Counted from the first letter of the stretch, positions 44,979 through 55,440 are shown. The stretch is 64,000 nucleotides of DNA from Bacillaceae bacterium (GCA_017656265.1 JACDOD010000008.1:62001-126000), one strand, 5' to 3'. Program-made: numbers and translations. Notes: generated from the sequence alone by a model not told the origin.

Positions 44979-47081
44979 TTAGAAGGTTTGATCAAACCGT
45001 TGTACCTCTCGAACTACTTCGAACCTTTCATAATTCGAAGCAATTACACGATTTCCCTGTTTAAGCCTTAATTTTATATAAAAATTCCCTTCATTACACT
45101 CATCAGGCACTTTCCAGTAAGGTTGTGCACCAACTCCTAGTTCAATTAATGAAATAACTTGATTTTCTTTTATTGTCCAAGTCTCTTTACCCTGATGTTC
45201 AAAATAACAATTGCCTTGTTCATCTTCAATTGTAACTTCTAATGTTACATTTTCAAATTTTTTGTATAAATCATTTACGCAGATAATGGATTTAAATAAC
45301 GGAAAACCAGGATTCAAACGTTTCCTTGGCATTTTAATGGAAATTAATAAAGGTTCATAAGACTGCTTTAAAGTATAATATCCCTTTTTTGGATTACGGT
45401 CGTAATCAACCACTGACCATGTAATAGATGGCCAGCAATCAACAAACATAAATTGAAATAAACCTGTAATTTTACCCTTGTTTCGCCGGTAATTTTCAAT
45501 AGCAAATTTCAAGTAATCAGATTGATATTGTTGACTGTTAGAAATAAATTCCTCAATACTGTTTCCTGCTGATATGCCTGCAACATTAAATGTTTCATCA
45601 TACTGAAAATCGTGATACGCCCAGGTTTCCCAATCCGGAGGCCATAATTTATCTTTATCCATCATTTTTTCCATACTCTCTTTATTTGGCAATGCCTGGG
45701 CACCAAATTCTGTTACAAATGGAGCTCCCGGTAAAGCAGTATATTCATAATAAGACCCGTAATACCATCCGGGATATACATGTTCGGTAAAATCTGAGGA
45801 CTCTTTTACAATTCTGCTGCTATCTTCCTCTTTAACTGCACTGTACAAAATCGGATCTAAATACTTGCTATTTTTACTGGGTTCATTATGGCAACACCAG
45901 ATAACAATTGACGGATGATTATAATATTGATTAACCATATCTTTTATTTGCTCTACAGCTTCAGCTGCAAATTCATCATTCTGCTGGTATGACCATTGCA
46001 AGGCAAAATCTTGCCAGACTAAAATCCCGTTTTTATCACAAGCAAGGAAAAACTCATCTCTTGTCACATGAGCATGAACTCTGACAGCATTAATATTTGC
46101 TTCTTTTATTAATTGAATGTCTTTTGAAATTTTTCCTTCTGTAAATTCACTTAGCCATTGAGTAGGAATATAATTTGTGCCTCGAATAAATATTTCACGC
46201 CCGTTTAAAAATACTTTTCCTGCCGAATTTTGCTTAATTTCACGAATTCCAAATATAATTGCTTCCTTAAGTACTTGTGTACCATTATTCATTTGTATTA
46301 CCAGTTGATATAAATGGGGATAGCCATGATCCCAGCACCACCATAATTTTGGCTCTTTTATTGTCATAACTGCCTGGAATCTTTTAGCCCCTCTTGGTAT
46401 TCGCTGATTCACTTCCTTGATATATATATTCTCATCATTGAAATTATAAGGGGTAATACGGTATTCGATGTCTATATTCTCCTCATTCAATGACTGAATC
46501 TCACAATCAATAACTACTGCTGCGTCATTAAATCGTATAATCGGAGTTACTTTACTTTTTGAAAGTTTAAATTGAGGAGTTGAATAAAGAATAACATCGT
46601 TCCATATACCGCCTGTATTTTTATTTTGTCCAGTCTCACTGTCCCATGACCCCGGCCTTGTATCGTGATGATTCAATACTCCTTTAATTAATCGTTTATT
46701 TTCCGGCCATATTTTTCCTGGTTCTTCATATGGGGATGTAACTTTTGAAAGGATTTCATTCTCGCCTTCTCTCAATACAGGAGTCACTTCAAATTCATGT
46801 GATTGAAAATAGCCTTCATGATCTCCAACCTTAACTCCATTTACATATAGTTCGTGATAGTAATCCACACCATCAAACCGAAGCCAATACCTTTCATTTT
46901 CAGAAAGTTTTTCAATAGTAATCAATTTCTTAAACCATACTGTACCGCAAAAATCATGCAACCCTTCTAACTCCCAGTTAGAAGGGATGTTCATTACTCC
47001 TTTCCAGCAGTCGCTATGCAAATGATTAAAGTTTAAATCGACAGGGGCATATTCCCATTCACCATTTAAATAAATTTTCAT
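44979..47081 (-). CDS. Glycoside hydrolase family 2 enzyme
   Basis: 700 residues with GH2 domain order: sugar-binding jelly roll (about 1-170, 'FDGVDYYHELYVNGVKVGDHEGYF'), an immunoglobulin-like domain, then the TIM barrel from about 290 ('FLNGREIFIRGTNYIPTQW'). The acid/base glutamate is in 'IVIWCCHNEPS' and the nucleophile in 'FVTEFGAQ'. The absence of the longer beta-galactosidase C-terminal domains and the 'RGTNYIPTQWL' sequence point to a beta-mannosidase-like or related specificity. There is no signal peptide, so it acts on imported oligosaccharide. It overlaps the GH35 gene by four bases (ATGA). Confidence 0.85.
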   Translation of the reverse strand: MKIYLNGEWEYAPVDLNFNHLHSDCWKGVMNIPSNWELEGLHDFCGTVWFKKLITIEKLSENERYWLRFDGVDYYHELYVNGVKVGDHEGYFQSHEFEVTPVLREGENEILSKVTSPYEEPGKIWPENKRLIKGVLNHHDTRPGSWDSETGQNKNTGGIWNDVILYSTPQFKLSKSKVTPIIRFNDAAVVIDCEIQSLNEENIDIEYRITPYNFNDENIYIKEVNQRIPRGAKRFQAVMTIKEPKLWWCWDHGYPHLYQLVIQMNNGTQVLKEAIIFGIREIKQNSAGKVFLNGREIFIRGTNYIPTQWLSEFTEGKISKDIQLIKEANINAVRVHAHVTRDEFFLACDKNGILVWQDFALQWSYQQNDEFAAEAVEQIKDMVNQYYNHPSIVIWCCHNEPSKNSKYLDPILYSAVKEEDSSRIVKESSDFTEHVYPGWYYGSYYEYTALPGAPFVTEFGAQALPNKESMEKMMDKDKLWPPDWETWAYHDFQYDETFNVAGISAGNSIEEFISNSQQYQSDYLKFAIENYRRNKGKITGLFQFMFVDCWPSITWSVVDYDRNPKKGYYTLKQSYEPLLISIKMPRKRLNPGFPLFKSIICVNDLYKKFENVTLEVTIEDEQGNCYFEHQGKETWTIKENQVISLIELGVGAQPYWKVPDECNEGNFYIKLRLKQGNRVIASNYERFEVVREVQRFDQTF

Positions 47082-49444
47082 ATCTCCGCCCCCTTTTTCT
47101 TACGGATTAGTGTAATTGTTGTTTCTTCGTTAATTCCTTTGAAAACTAGCCCTTGATCTGTTATCTCTCCCATGGCAGAAGTCCATCCCTGATTAGTAAT
47201 TAATTTTAGGGCCCCATTTGAATGAAAAGGAGATACAGTCATTTGGATTTCATTGCGGTTAATTCGTAAATCTGTAATCTCAACTGTAGCATATTCAACG
47301 ATGATTTCATTTGTCAGGGCAAAGTTTCTTAATAAGATTGCTCCTGATCGAGGTGCAAGTACTATCTCTTCCCCATCATATAATGGCTTGCCATGTTCAT
47401 AAACAACCGTTCTCTGTTCGATTTCATCATAATTGAGTACAAAGACAAAAGACTCTTCGACGTTTCTTCTTTCAACTATTGAAATATCATCATTGCTGGC
47501 AGTTAGATGGGGTTCAACATCTATGAATTTTGCTATTCTCTTAATTACTTCCACATGGTATTTGTAATCATGCCCCATGCCAATACCTAGAACAATTATT
47601 TGACCATCTCCATAGCTCTTCTTATAACCCGCCACTTCATTATTTCCTGTTCTAGTAAAGGTAATAAAAGGCTCTCCGTCATAACGCTTGAATCTTAATC
47701 GCTGTTTTACCGCAACAGAATCAATTCCAGCAACGTTTACATAATCAATGCCCGAAACCACTTCCCATTGCCCCAATTCAAGAACATCGGCTAATATCGT
47801 ACATGAATGTCCTCTCAAATCTTGAGACGGTATTTCAGGATAAAGAACTAATTTACCTCCTTGTTTAACATAATCAGCCAACCGCTTTTGCAAATCAGGA
47901 TTCATATACTTAGTCGAGAATACCCATAAGGTTGGGGTTTCGTTTGGATCCAACGAACTTAACAAATTAACGGCCTCAAAATGTATATCAGCAGCTGTCA
48001 ACAATCTGGCAATACCGTCAAAAGAAAAATCTTCCCTTTTCTTTGCAATTTCGTTAAAAATCTTTTGGTCACGCTCGTCAACTACATCTGTCATATAATC
48101 ATCCGGATTAAAACCAATATAAGTATGTACTTGTTTAGTTGCATTCAGAAGCCTTTTGCCAATCGTCCCTAAAACTTTTCCAAGATGTTTTGCACGCTCA
48201 TAATTTGGCCTTATACTGCCATTTGAATCTACAGGTGCCTGCCATTCATGTCTCCTCCCAAACAGTCCAATCTCCTCATAGTTCTCTCCAGCTATAAACA
48301 TGTAATAGTTTAAAGCATTCATACCATGTGCTACACAGGTACGAGTATTTAACTCTAAATCTTGCGGATAAAGTTTTGGACGATCAGCTAAACGACCAGA
48401 TTGAAATTCAGCAGAAAATAAGGGCTGGTCCTTATCAGATACCGCTTTTGTATATGCACAACTTAAAACAAGGTCGTGAAAATTGTCATAACCAATGTGT
48501 CCAGGATAAAAATCTCCTGCTAATATTACATCAGAAAATTCTGTTGATTTATATAACTGGGAAAGGCCGATTGGATAGTCTACACCACGGCTATAGATAG
48601 AATAATCTTTAAAGCCGTGAACATTAATGATATATGGAACATTAATACCTGTTTGATTTGCAAAACTTTTTAAAACCCCTATATATTCTTTAAAATATTC
48701 CCGCCAAAATGAACGCCATTCATAATGGAACGAAGGATAATCTTCAGGTAGGCCCTGGTGAAACGTTTCGACAAAAGACAAAAAAGATTCTTCTCGAATT
48801 CCATACGTCTCATTAAATTTATCAATTGTTCCATATTTTTTCTCCAGATAATCATGATATCGTCTAAGTGTATCTGAATTAAAGTCTGAACAATTAGTAA
48901 CCCAATGCAGCATCCCAATTTCATTGCATAATTGATACATAATAATTGGTCCGCCATTTGAAATTTGTTTTGGTGCGATGATCCTGTTAACTTCTTTATA
49001 CCATTGTTTTGTTTTTTCCAGAAAAACTGGGTGCTGATAGGATACTACTCTTGTTGGATGATCTTCTCCGTTTTTTTGTTTTGCAATTACTTCCGGATAT
49101 TTATCAAGCAGCCATTTTGGTACTCCTTCATATCGAACTTCTGCCATAACATATGGCCCTGGACGAACAATGCAAAACAGGCCCTTTTGTTCGACAAGGT
49201 CAAGGAACCCTTTAAGGTCTTTCTCTTCTTTTGTTACTCCTGTAAAATCGTATCTGCCTTCCTCAAATTCATGCCATACCCATGGTACATATGTACTCAC
49301 TAAATTACAGCCTGATTTAATTAAAAGATCTAATCGATGTTCCCATTCGTTCTTTGGAACGCGAAAATAATGAAATTCTCCACCATACAGAAAGACTTCC
49401 TGATCGTTAATAATAAATTTCCCCTTTTTAGAAACAACTGTCAT
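47078..49444 (-). CDS. Glycoside hydrolase family 35-like beta-galactosidase
   Basis: 788 residues. The N-terminal TIM barrel opens 'FLYGGEFHYFRVPKNEWEHRLDLLIKSGCNLVSTYVPWVWHEFEEGRYDFTG', the GH35 hallmark. The acid/base is in 'GPIIMYQLCNEIG' and the nucleophile is probably in 'LFSAEFQSG'. C-terminal beta domains follow. No signal peptide, hence cytoplasmic. It removes terminal beta-galactose, or a related sugar, from oligosaccharides brought in by the linked ABC importer. AAGGAGG precedes the ATG. Confidence 0.85.
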   Translation of the reverse strand: MTVVSKKGKFIINDQEVFLYGGEFHYFRVPKNEWEHRLDLLIKSGCNLVSTYVPWVWHEFEEGRYDFTGVTKEEKDLKGFLDLVEQKGLFCIVRPGPYVMAEVRYEGVPKWLLDKYPEVIAKQKNGEDHPTRVVSYQHPVFLEKTKQWYKEVNRIIAPKQISNGGPIIMYQLCNEIGMLHWVTNCSDFNSDTLRRYHDYLEKKYGTIDKFNETYGIREESFLSFVETFHQGLPEDYPSFHYEWRSFWREYFKEYIGVLKSFANQTGINVPYIINVHGFKDYSIYSRGVDYPIGLSQLYKSTEFSDVILAGDFYPGHIGYDNFHDLVLSCAYTKAVSDKDQPLFSAEFQSGRLADRPKLYPQDLELNTRTCVAHGMNALNYYMFIAGENYEEIGLFGRRHEWQAPVDSNGSIRPNYERAKHLGKVLGTIGKRLLNATKQVHTYIGFNPDDYMTDVVDERDQKIFNEIAKKREDFSFDGIARLLTAADIHFEAVNLLSSLDPNETPTLWVFSTKYMNPDLQKRLADYVKQGGKLVLYPEIPSQDLRGHSCTILADVLELGQWEVVSGIDYVNVAGIDSVAVKQRLRFKRYDGEPFITFTRTGNNEVAGYKKSYGDGQIIVLGIGMGHDYKYHVEVIKRIAKFIDVEPHLTASNDDISIVERRNVEESFVFVLNYDEIEQRTVVYEHGKPLYDGEEIVLAPRSGAILLRNFALTNEIIVEYATVEITDLRINRNEIQMTVSPFHSNGALKLITNQGWTSAMGEITDQGLVFKGINEETTITLIRKKKGAEI

Positions 49445-49456
49445 TTCAGTTCCTCC

Positions 49457-49990
49457 TTACTTACCAGTTAAGCTTTTTAATTCATTTAATTGATTCTCGG
49501 CTTTTCTTTTTGCTGATTCATTCATTCCAAATGCTTTTATGACCAGTTCAAATATCTCTATAGCCTTTTCAGTTTCTCCCTGTGCTTTATACAGTTTACC
49601 AGTCTGCAATAAAATTTCTGGCAAATGATCATTATCTAATCTGAAATATTCTTGAAAAATCGCAATCCCATCTGATGGTGAAAGTTTTTCATAAATAATT
49701 TTATTAATTTTTTGTTTTGCTTCTTTATAAATTGATGGTTTAGGAATTGCCCACTGACTGGACCATGCATTTAATACATCTTCATAACCGCCAATAGTAA
49801 CATAATCTTGTTTCTCCTCGCTGTATATTTCACCGCCTTTAAGGGCTAAACCGTAGTCTTTCTCTTGAAAACTATTATTTGCCTGTTCGAAGAAAATGTT
49901 AGATTTTTGATATGTTTCAAACCAGACATAAGAATATACAGCAACTATAAATAATAAAACAGATATACTTGATATCAACATTTTTTTCAT
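49457..49990 (-). CDS. Membrane-anchored TPR-like protein of the sugar operon
   Basis: 177 residues. One N-terminal transmembrane helix (about 5-25) precedes an extracytoplasmic helical domain with a TPR-like pair near the end ('LLQTGKLYKAQGETEKAIEIFELVIKAFG'). It lies between the permease and glycosidase genes with short gaps, so it may support the importer or its binding protein; the role is not established. Start 49990 is preferred (TAGGTG six bases before). Confidence 0.6.
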   Translation of the reverse strand: MKKMLISSISVLLFIVAVYSYVWFETYQKSNIFFEQANNSFQEKDYGLALKGGEIYSEEKQDYVTIGGYEDVLNAWSSQWAIPKPSIYKEAKQKINKIIYEKLSPSDGIAIFQEYFRLDNDHLPEILLQTGKLYKAQGETEKAIEIFELVIKAFGMNESAKRKAENQLNELKSLTGK

Positions 49991-50004
49991 TGTTTTCACC
50001 TACA

Positions 50005-50889
50005 CTATTTTAATCCAGCAGAGGAAAAAGCTTCGATAAAGTATTTTTGCATAAAGAAAAATACTACTACAACAGGTAATGTCACCAGTGTTGTTGCAGC
50101 CCATAATTGTTCAAGAAATTGCCCAGGTATGGTTGTTTTAAACGTGTATAAACCAAGCTGCAACGTAAACATAGATTCATCTCGCAAATAGAGCAAGGCC
50201 ATAAATAAATCGTTCCAGCTTGTCATAAAAGCAAGAATTGCAACTGTAGCTAAAACAGGTTTTGACATCGGCATAATAACTTTAAAAAACACTTGAAATT
50301 CATTGGCTCCATCCATTCTTGCAGCTTCTATATACGCGTCTGGAATACCAATTAAAAACTGACGTATTAAGAAAATGTTATATGCACTTAATGCAACCGG
50401 GAGGATCATTACTCTATATGTATTGACCCATCCAAAATTAAACATCATCACATATGTTGGGATTAGAAGCAAGATTGCCGGAATCATCATTGAACCAATT
50501 ACAACTTTAAATATAATTTCTCTGCCTGGAAATCTCAGTTTACTAAGCGCATAAGCGACCATAGCGTTTAATATAACATTTAAAACCGTTACACTTGTTG
50601 AAATGATAATTGTATTCTTAAACAGGGTCCCAATATTTAGGGAAGTAAAAACCTTTATGTACCCTGATAATGTCCAATCTTCTGGAAGGGATAATGGCTG
50701 GTGCATAATTTCATTTCCTGGCTTAAATGAATTTAAAATCATTATTACAAATGGATATAAGACAACAAGAGATCCTAAAATCAATATTAGATAAATAAGC
50801 AGCTTTGCCGCTGAAGGAAGTCTGAAAGGTTTTCGACTCTTATTTATTATTGTTTGTGATGTACTTTTATGTTTTGGCTGTAAGTTCAC
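50005..50889 (-). CDS. Carbohydrate ABC transporter permease (MalG-like)
   Basis: 294 residues, six helices. The ABC permease EAA motif is 'YIEAARMDGANEFQVFFKVIMPMSKPVLA' (about 190-220), and the opening 'KLLIYLILILGSLVVLYPFVIMILNSFKP' is typical of the MalG/CUT1 second permease. GTG start with GAGGGGG upstream. No ATPase gene is linked; CUT1 systems commonly share a general MsmX-type ATPase. Confidence 0.92.
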   Translation of the reverse strand: MNLQPKHKSTSQTIINKSRKPFRLPSAAKLLIYLILILGSLVVLYPFVIMILNSFKPGNEIMHQPLSLPEDWTLSGYIKVFTSLNIGTLFKNTIIISTSVTVLNVILNAMVAYALSKLRFPGREIIFKVVIGSMMIPAILLLIPTYVMMFNFGWVNTYRVMILPVALSAYNIFLIRQFLIGIPDAYIEAARMDGANEFQVFFKVIMPMSKPVLATVAILAFMTSWNDLFMALLYLRDESMFTLQLGLYTFKTTIPGQFLEQLWAATTLVTLPVVVVFFFMQKYFIEAFSSAGLK

Positions 50890-50907
50890 TTATATTTCCC
50901 CCTCTTC

Positions 50908-51795
50908 TCAATTCTCTTTTCTGTGGAGGATCTTCCATTGTATCGTTGTCATTATTAAAATAACAATCGCAAGCAGCAGCCCAATTGCAGACGCATAACC
51001 CATAGACATATCATCAAACCCTTTTTTATACAGATATAAAACCGGTGTTAAACCAGCATTGTACGGTCCGCCTTCTAAGTCAAAAACCATAAATACTTCT
51101 GTAAACATCTGCATTCCATTTATCAGGTTCATTGTTAATACAAAAACGATCTGCGGTTTAAGAAGGGGCAATGTAATTTTTGTAAATTGCGTCCACCATC
51201 TGGCCCCATCAACTCTAGCAGCTTCATATAAAGAAGGATCTATATTGTAAAGTCCTCCTAAAAAAATGATCATTTGCACAGCAAACCATTTCCAGCTATT
51301 AAATACAGCAAGCATCGGCATAGGGAGCCATTCAGAAAATGTCCAATAAATAGGCTGGTCAAGAAAACCAATTGACAGTAAAAACAGCTGTATTGGTCCA
51401 TTTGGATTTGCCAAAAATTCAAAAATAATCATTGCTGCAGCTACAGATGTTACGACTGGTAAAAAGTATATAGTACGAAAAATACTGCCTCCCTTTGTAA
51501 TCTCTTTCAGCAGCAAAGCAAGACCCAGGCCAATGATAAATGTAAGGGCAATAAATATGGCCTGATTATAAATTATGTTAAAAATAGACTTCCAAAACAA
51601 AGAATCCTGTATGCCCTTAATCCAGTTACCGATCCCAACAAACCTTGCTTTTTCAGGATTAACTATATTAATATCCAAAAAACTCATTTTAAAGGACAAA
51701 AAAATAGGATATAAAAGAAAAATGAGAAAATATAAGATCCATGGCAATGAGAAGAGATATCCAGAAATCGTTTCTCTTCTGATATTTTTCAGCAC
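50908..51795 (-). CDS. Carbohydrate ABC transporter permease (MalF/UgpA-like)
   Basis: 295 residues, six helices, 'YEAARVDGARWWTQFTKITLPLLKPQI' as the EAA loop. It is the first permease of the CUT1-type importer. GTG start after GAAGGG. It lies between the binding-protein gene and the second permease in one transcript. Confidence 0.92.
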   Translation of the reverse strand: MLKNIRRETISGYLFSLPWILYFLIFLLYPIFLSFKMSFLDINIVNPEKARFVGIGNWIKGIQDSLFWKSIFNIIYNQAIFIALTFIIGLGLALLLKEITKGGSIFRTIYFLPVVTSVAAAMIIFEFLANPNGPIQLFLLSIGFLDQPIYWTFSEWLPMPMLAVFNSWKWFAVQMIIFLGGLYNIDPSLYEAARVDGARWWTQFTKITLPLLKPQIVFVLTMNLINGMQMFTEVFMVFDLEGGPYNAGLTPVLYLYKKGFDDMSMGYASAIGLLLAIVILIMTTIQWKILHRKEN

Positions 51796-51879
51796 CTAAA
51801 TCCCTTCTTTCAAAAAGATCTATTTTTTGCTGGATTTTATAAGATAAGCCTGCCGGTAAAACGACAGGCTATTAAATCG

Positions 51880-53247
51880 TTATTGACTAAGCAATTCTCT
51901 AGCTTTTTTAGCAGCATCATTTACTGCTTCTTCCGCAGAGATATCATCTTTGATTACTGTTCTCACATAATTTTTGAGCAGCATGTTACTTATATCTCCA
52001 ATTTCTGCAACAGGTTCATTTGGAAGAGCATGTTCCAGCTGATCAACAAAAGGCTTGATGTCAGGCTGCTGGAAATATTCATCATCTGTTAGGGACTTTA
52101 ATGTAGGTAGCTGAGCTAATTCTTTGAGTGATTTCAAGTTAATTTCATCTTCCATCATAAATTTAATGAATTCCCATGCCAGTCTTTCACGCTCAGGATC
52201 ACTCTTGAAAATCATAAGTGAGCGTCCATCGAGAGTCGAATAATGAGTTTGTCCTTCTTCTGGAACAGGTATTGGTGCCACACCAACATCTTCACCAATT
52301 ACCATTGGCTTATCCTTCGCTTCGTTTAGGTTAGCTTTCCATCCATAACCAAATTGAAGCCACATTCCAACTCGTCTGCTGAAAAAGTCATTGCCATCCA
52401 TATTTTCTGGAGCATATTTCTGAGCTTTATCCATAAACTCATAAAACTCTTTAAGTTTAGCATCTGGTTTATCAAAAACAATGTCAGTCCCTAAATCATT
52501 AAAAAGTTGATATTTGCCCTGATTAAAGTTATAGTAGATTTGAGCATTCATAGTCCAATACCAGCCGCCCCATGCTAATGCTTCATTCCAGAATACATTT
52601 CCATAAATTGGGGCACCATTTTTGTCCGGTAAATTATCAATGGCCTTAGCAGCTTCTAAGTATTCATCAAAAGTACTCGGGGGATTTTCAGGATCTAAAC
52701 CGGCCTGTCTAAATAATTCTTTGTTATAAATCATCATTTGAGTTGTAGCATTCCATGGAACATAGTACTTTCCGCCAAAGTTTTCCTGAATGTATTGTGG
52801 TGCAATACGATTAAAAAGTTCTTTTGAACCTGGCATTTTATCTAGATTTACAATTAATTTATCTTTTGCATATTTGGCAGGCTGATAACCAAATACCCCT
52901 ACCAGCACATCTGGCGTATCTCCTGCAGCAATGCGGGCAGTCAGTTGACCGCCTTCAGGTTCTTGTTCAACATTAACAGTAACATCAGGGTGCCTTTTCA
53001 TAAATTCTTTGGCCAAGAATTCTTTTGTATGTTTTAAATAATAACCACCTGCAGGAACCATAACGGTAATTTCACCGGACAATTTCTCTTCTTTTTCCTC
53101 ATCTTCGTTTGAGTTCTGGTTTTCCTCACTTTTCGTTTGAGTAGTTTCTTCATTTGTTTCCGTGTCAGATGTTTCTGAGGAGCAGGCTCCCAAAAACACA
53201 CTAAACATCATTAATACCAGTATTACTATTAGAGGCGTTTTTTTCAT
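51880..53247 (-). CDS. Extracellular sugar-binding lipoprotein
   Basis: 455 residues from the ATG at 53247 (AAAGGAGG upstream); the track starts 27 codons too early. Signal peptide with lipobox 'FLGACSS', an acidic linker (30-60), then a family 1 solute-binding fold ('ITVMVPAGGYYLKHTKEFLAKEFMKRHPDVTVNVEQEPEGGQLTARIAAGDTPDVLVG'). It delivers oligosaccharide to the permease pair. First structural gene after lacI. Confidence 0.92.
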   Translation of the reverse strand: MKKTPLIVILVLMMFSVFLGACSSETSDTETNEETTQTKSEENQNSNEDEEKEEKLSGEITVMVPAGGYYLKHTKEFLAKEFMKRHPDVTVNVEQEPEGGQLTARIAAGDTPDVLVGVFGYQPAKYAKDKLIVNLDKMPGSKELFNRIAPQYIQENFGGKYYVPWNATTQMMIYNKELFRQAGLDPENPPSTFDEYLEAAKAIDNLPDKNGAPIYGNVFWNEALAWGGWYWTMNAQIYYNFNQGKYQLFNDLGTDIVFDKPDAKLKEFYEFMDKAQKYAPENMDGNDFFSRRVGMWLQFGYGWKANLNEAKDKPMVIGEDVGVAPIPVPEEGQTHYSTLDGRSLMIFKSDPERERLAWEFIKFMMEDEINLKSLKELAQLPTLKSLTDDEYFQQPDIKPFVDQLEHALPNEPVAEIGDISNMLLKNYVRTVIKDDISAEEAVNDAAKKARELLSQ

Positions 53248-53340
53248 TATGTTTTTCCTCCTTTTGTCATCTATTTGCAGTAGCAAGTTTTTGGTCTTTG
53301 TTTGTTTTATGTACCACCCCCAATTCAAATGGATTTTTTA

Positions 53341-54333
53341 TTAGGTTAAAATCTTTGTTGATTCCCTTATTATTAGCTCAGTTGACAGTTTATAAAAATT
53401 CTCCGTCTCTTCTCCTTTCAACAGTTGATACAGAATATGAGCAGCCAGAGCTCCCATTTCATATTTTGGCTGCCGTATCGTTGTTAGAGATGGTCTTGTA
53501 TATTCTGCAAGCTGAATATCATCAAACCCAATTACGGAAATATCTTTAGGAACCTCAATTCCTTTCTCTTTAAATGCCCTTAGCCCTCCAAGAGCCATTT
53601 CGTCATTCGCAAAGAAAACCGCACTTGGCAGATCTTTTTGGCTAATCAGCAGCTTTGCAGCATTATATCCGCCTTCACGGGTAAAGTTCCCTGAGATATT
53701 CCACTTTGATTTATAAGGTAAATTGTGTTCTTTTAACGCTCTCTGATATCCTTTAAATCTTAAGATATTGTCGTGAGTTGTTACTGGACCACTTACATAT
53801 GCAATGTGTTTATGACCTAATTCAACCAAATGCTTTGTAGCTAAGTAGCCGCCTTGTTCATTATCAACTTCAATACTAACAATATGATCACTTTCAATAG
53901 AACGATCTAATGCAATAATCGGGAAGCTCTCATGTGCAGCCTGCACAAGAAGATCATTTTCAATATTATGAGCGAATACAATCGTTCCATCCACTCGCTT
54001 CTCCATTAAAAACTTTACTGCTGTGGAATTATAGCCACCAAAAGAACTGCAAGCAACCAGATTGTAACCGTTTTCATAGGATACATCCTGTACTCCTTGT
54101 ATCAGCTGTGAGTAATATGGGCCAGATAAATCACTTAATATCAAAGCAATCGTTTTAGTAGATTTGCTTTTAAGATCTGATGCAAAACCATTTTTTTGAT
54201 AATTTAATTTTTTTGCAGCTTCAAATACTTTTCTCCTGGTTTCTTCACTGATTTTCTGTTTGCCATTCAGTGCATAAGAAGCAGTCGATACTGCAACACC
54301 TGCCAATTTTGCTACATCTTTAATAGTCGTCAT
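53341..54333 (-). CDS. LacI-family repressor
   Basis: 330 residues. HTH 'TIKDVAKLAGVAVSTASYALNGKQKISEETRRKVFEAAKKLNY' is followed by a periplasmic-binding-like sensor domain ending 'SLTTIRQPKYEMGALAAHILYQLL'. It should repress the sugar operon that starts 93 bases downstream, and probably itself, through the GAAACGTTTC operator at 54366. The ligand is likely a galactoside or mannoside breakdown product. Confidence 0.92.
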   Translation of the reverse strand: MTTIKDVAKLAGVAVSTASYALNGKQKISEETRRKVFEAAKKLNYQKNGFASDLKSKSTKTIALILSDLSGPYYSQLIQGVQDVSYENGYNLVACSSFGGYNSTAVKFLMEKRVDGTIVFAHNIENDLLVQAAHESFPIIALDRSIESDHIVSIEVDNEQGGYLATKHLVELGHKHIAYVSGPVTTHDNILRFKGYQRALKEHNLPYKSKWNISGNFTREGGYNAAKLLISQKDLPSAVFFANDEMALGGLRAFKEKGIEVPKDISVIGFDDIQLAEYTRPSLTTIRQPKYEMGALAAHILYQLLKGEETENFYKLSTELIIRESTKILT

Positions 54334-54365
54334 AAAAATGCCCTCTTTTTTAATATTTGAAAATC

Positions 54366-54375
54366 GAAACGTTTC
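54366..54375. promoter_or_regulatory. LacI/cre-like operator upstream of lacI
   Basis: GAAACGTTTC is a perfect 10-bp palindrome 33 bases before the lacI start, with the central CG typical of LacI-family and CcpA sites. A second, weaker site, ATCGAAACGATTCAAT, lies at 54506-54521. Autoregulation or carbon catabolite control are both possible. Confidence 0.6.
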
Positions 54376-54537
54376 ACCTGATTTATAGATTAATACAATT
54401 TTAATTGTTTGTCAATTATGAAATTTATAATTATTGTTGAATGTAAATACCTTTATAACAATGAACCGGGAATGTTTTATTCATCTCTATCTATCTTTTA
54501 AATGTATCGAAACGATTCAATAACGTAAACAAAGATA

Positions 54538-54580
54538 GCTTGCATGCCAGAGCTTCTCATTCTCAGGCAAGCAAGCTTAT
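54538..54580. terminator. Hairpin between lacI and the tnsB remnant
   Basis: GCTTGCATGCC pairs with GGCAAGCAAGC with one mismatch, then TTATTTATAG. It separates the broken tnsB from the cargo operon. Confidence 0.5.
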
Positions 54581-54631
54581 TTATAGAATTATCATTAATT
54601 TGTATCAGTGTTCCTTTTTCTCTCCAATCAA

Positions 54632-55440
54632 TCAACCCCGGCAATAACACTCCTCTGATTTCACCCGTCCTTTTCTTGCCACAGTAGTGTGTTGGACATC
54701 ATATTCTTTTTGATACCAATATTTAAACTGTGTAAGGGTCGGTAATTTATCTTCATCTTCCAAAACCAGTTTTGGAATACCATTCTCATAATAAAAATCT
54801 TTAGCATAGAACTCTCGAATCATCATTTTATAAGCGTCAGATAAACTATTTTCCATGGTTGTTAAATAATATTTTTCTAAAGCAACTCTGAATATTTTCT
54901 TAGTAGACTCGTCTACGTTAATACCTGTATTTTGGGTTTTTCTGGGTCGACCTCGTTTTTTATTTCCTGCTGACTTATCTTTTCCTTTTCCTCCTGAACG
55001 ATGGTAATCCGGCAATAGAGCGTTGATATTTTTTCCTCTCTGCCAATATTTCCGTAAGTACTTACGAATCGCAGGGTATGAAACCTGATGCTCTTTTTGG
55101 GCATTTTTTATGTGCTTAGCACGTATTTTTTTTCATAAATAGCTGGCTCATCCTGAACCATATCCTTAATCACATTCCAAGCGTTTTCCCGAATTCGAAT
55201 ATCTTTTTCATCCATTTGTGTTCCAATAGAGGAATATGGATCTTCCTTGATTTTGATCAATTCTTCCTGAATAAGATCATCGATTACATCTGAGACTTTT
55301 CGCTTGAAAGGTAATGCTTTATTATTTTCCCGATCAATATCAATTAAGTAGCAAATGACATTCCCTGGATCTATCCAAAGAACTCTAAAGGTCTCCTGGG
55401 TTCTAACATCCTGAAGAATTTCATTTACAGCAATGTTCAT
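54632..55440 (-). pseudogene. Truncated, frameshifted tnsB of element B
   Basis: The N-terminal part of a Tn7-like TnsB transposase. 'MNIAVNEILQDVRTQETFRVLWIDPG...' runs to about 55115, where one-base slippage moves the frame to 'AKHIKNAQKEHQVSYPAIRKYLRKYWQRGKNINALLPDYHRSGGKG'. It then continues 'GRPRKTQNTGINVDESTKKIFRVALEKYYLTT...LTQFKYWYQKEYDVQHTTVARKGR' before ending at 54632. The DDE catalytic domain is gone, so it cannot transpose. The start overlaps the tnsA stop (ATGA). It may still contain end-binding helices. Confidence 0.85.
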
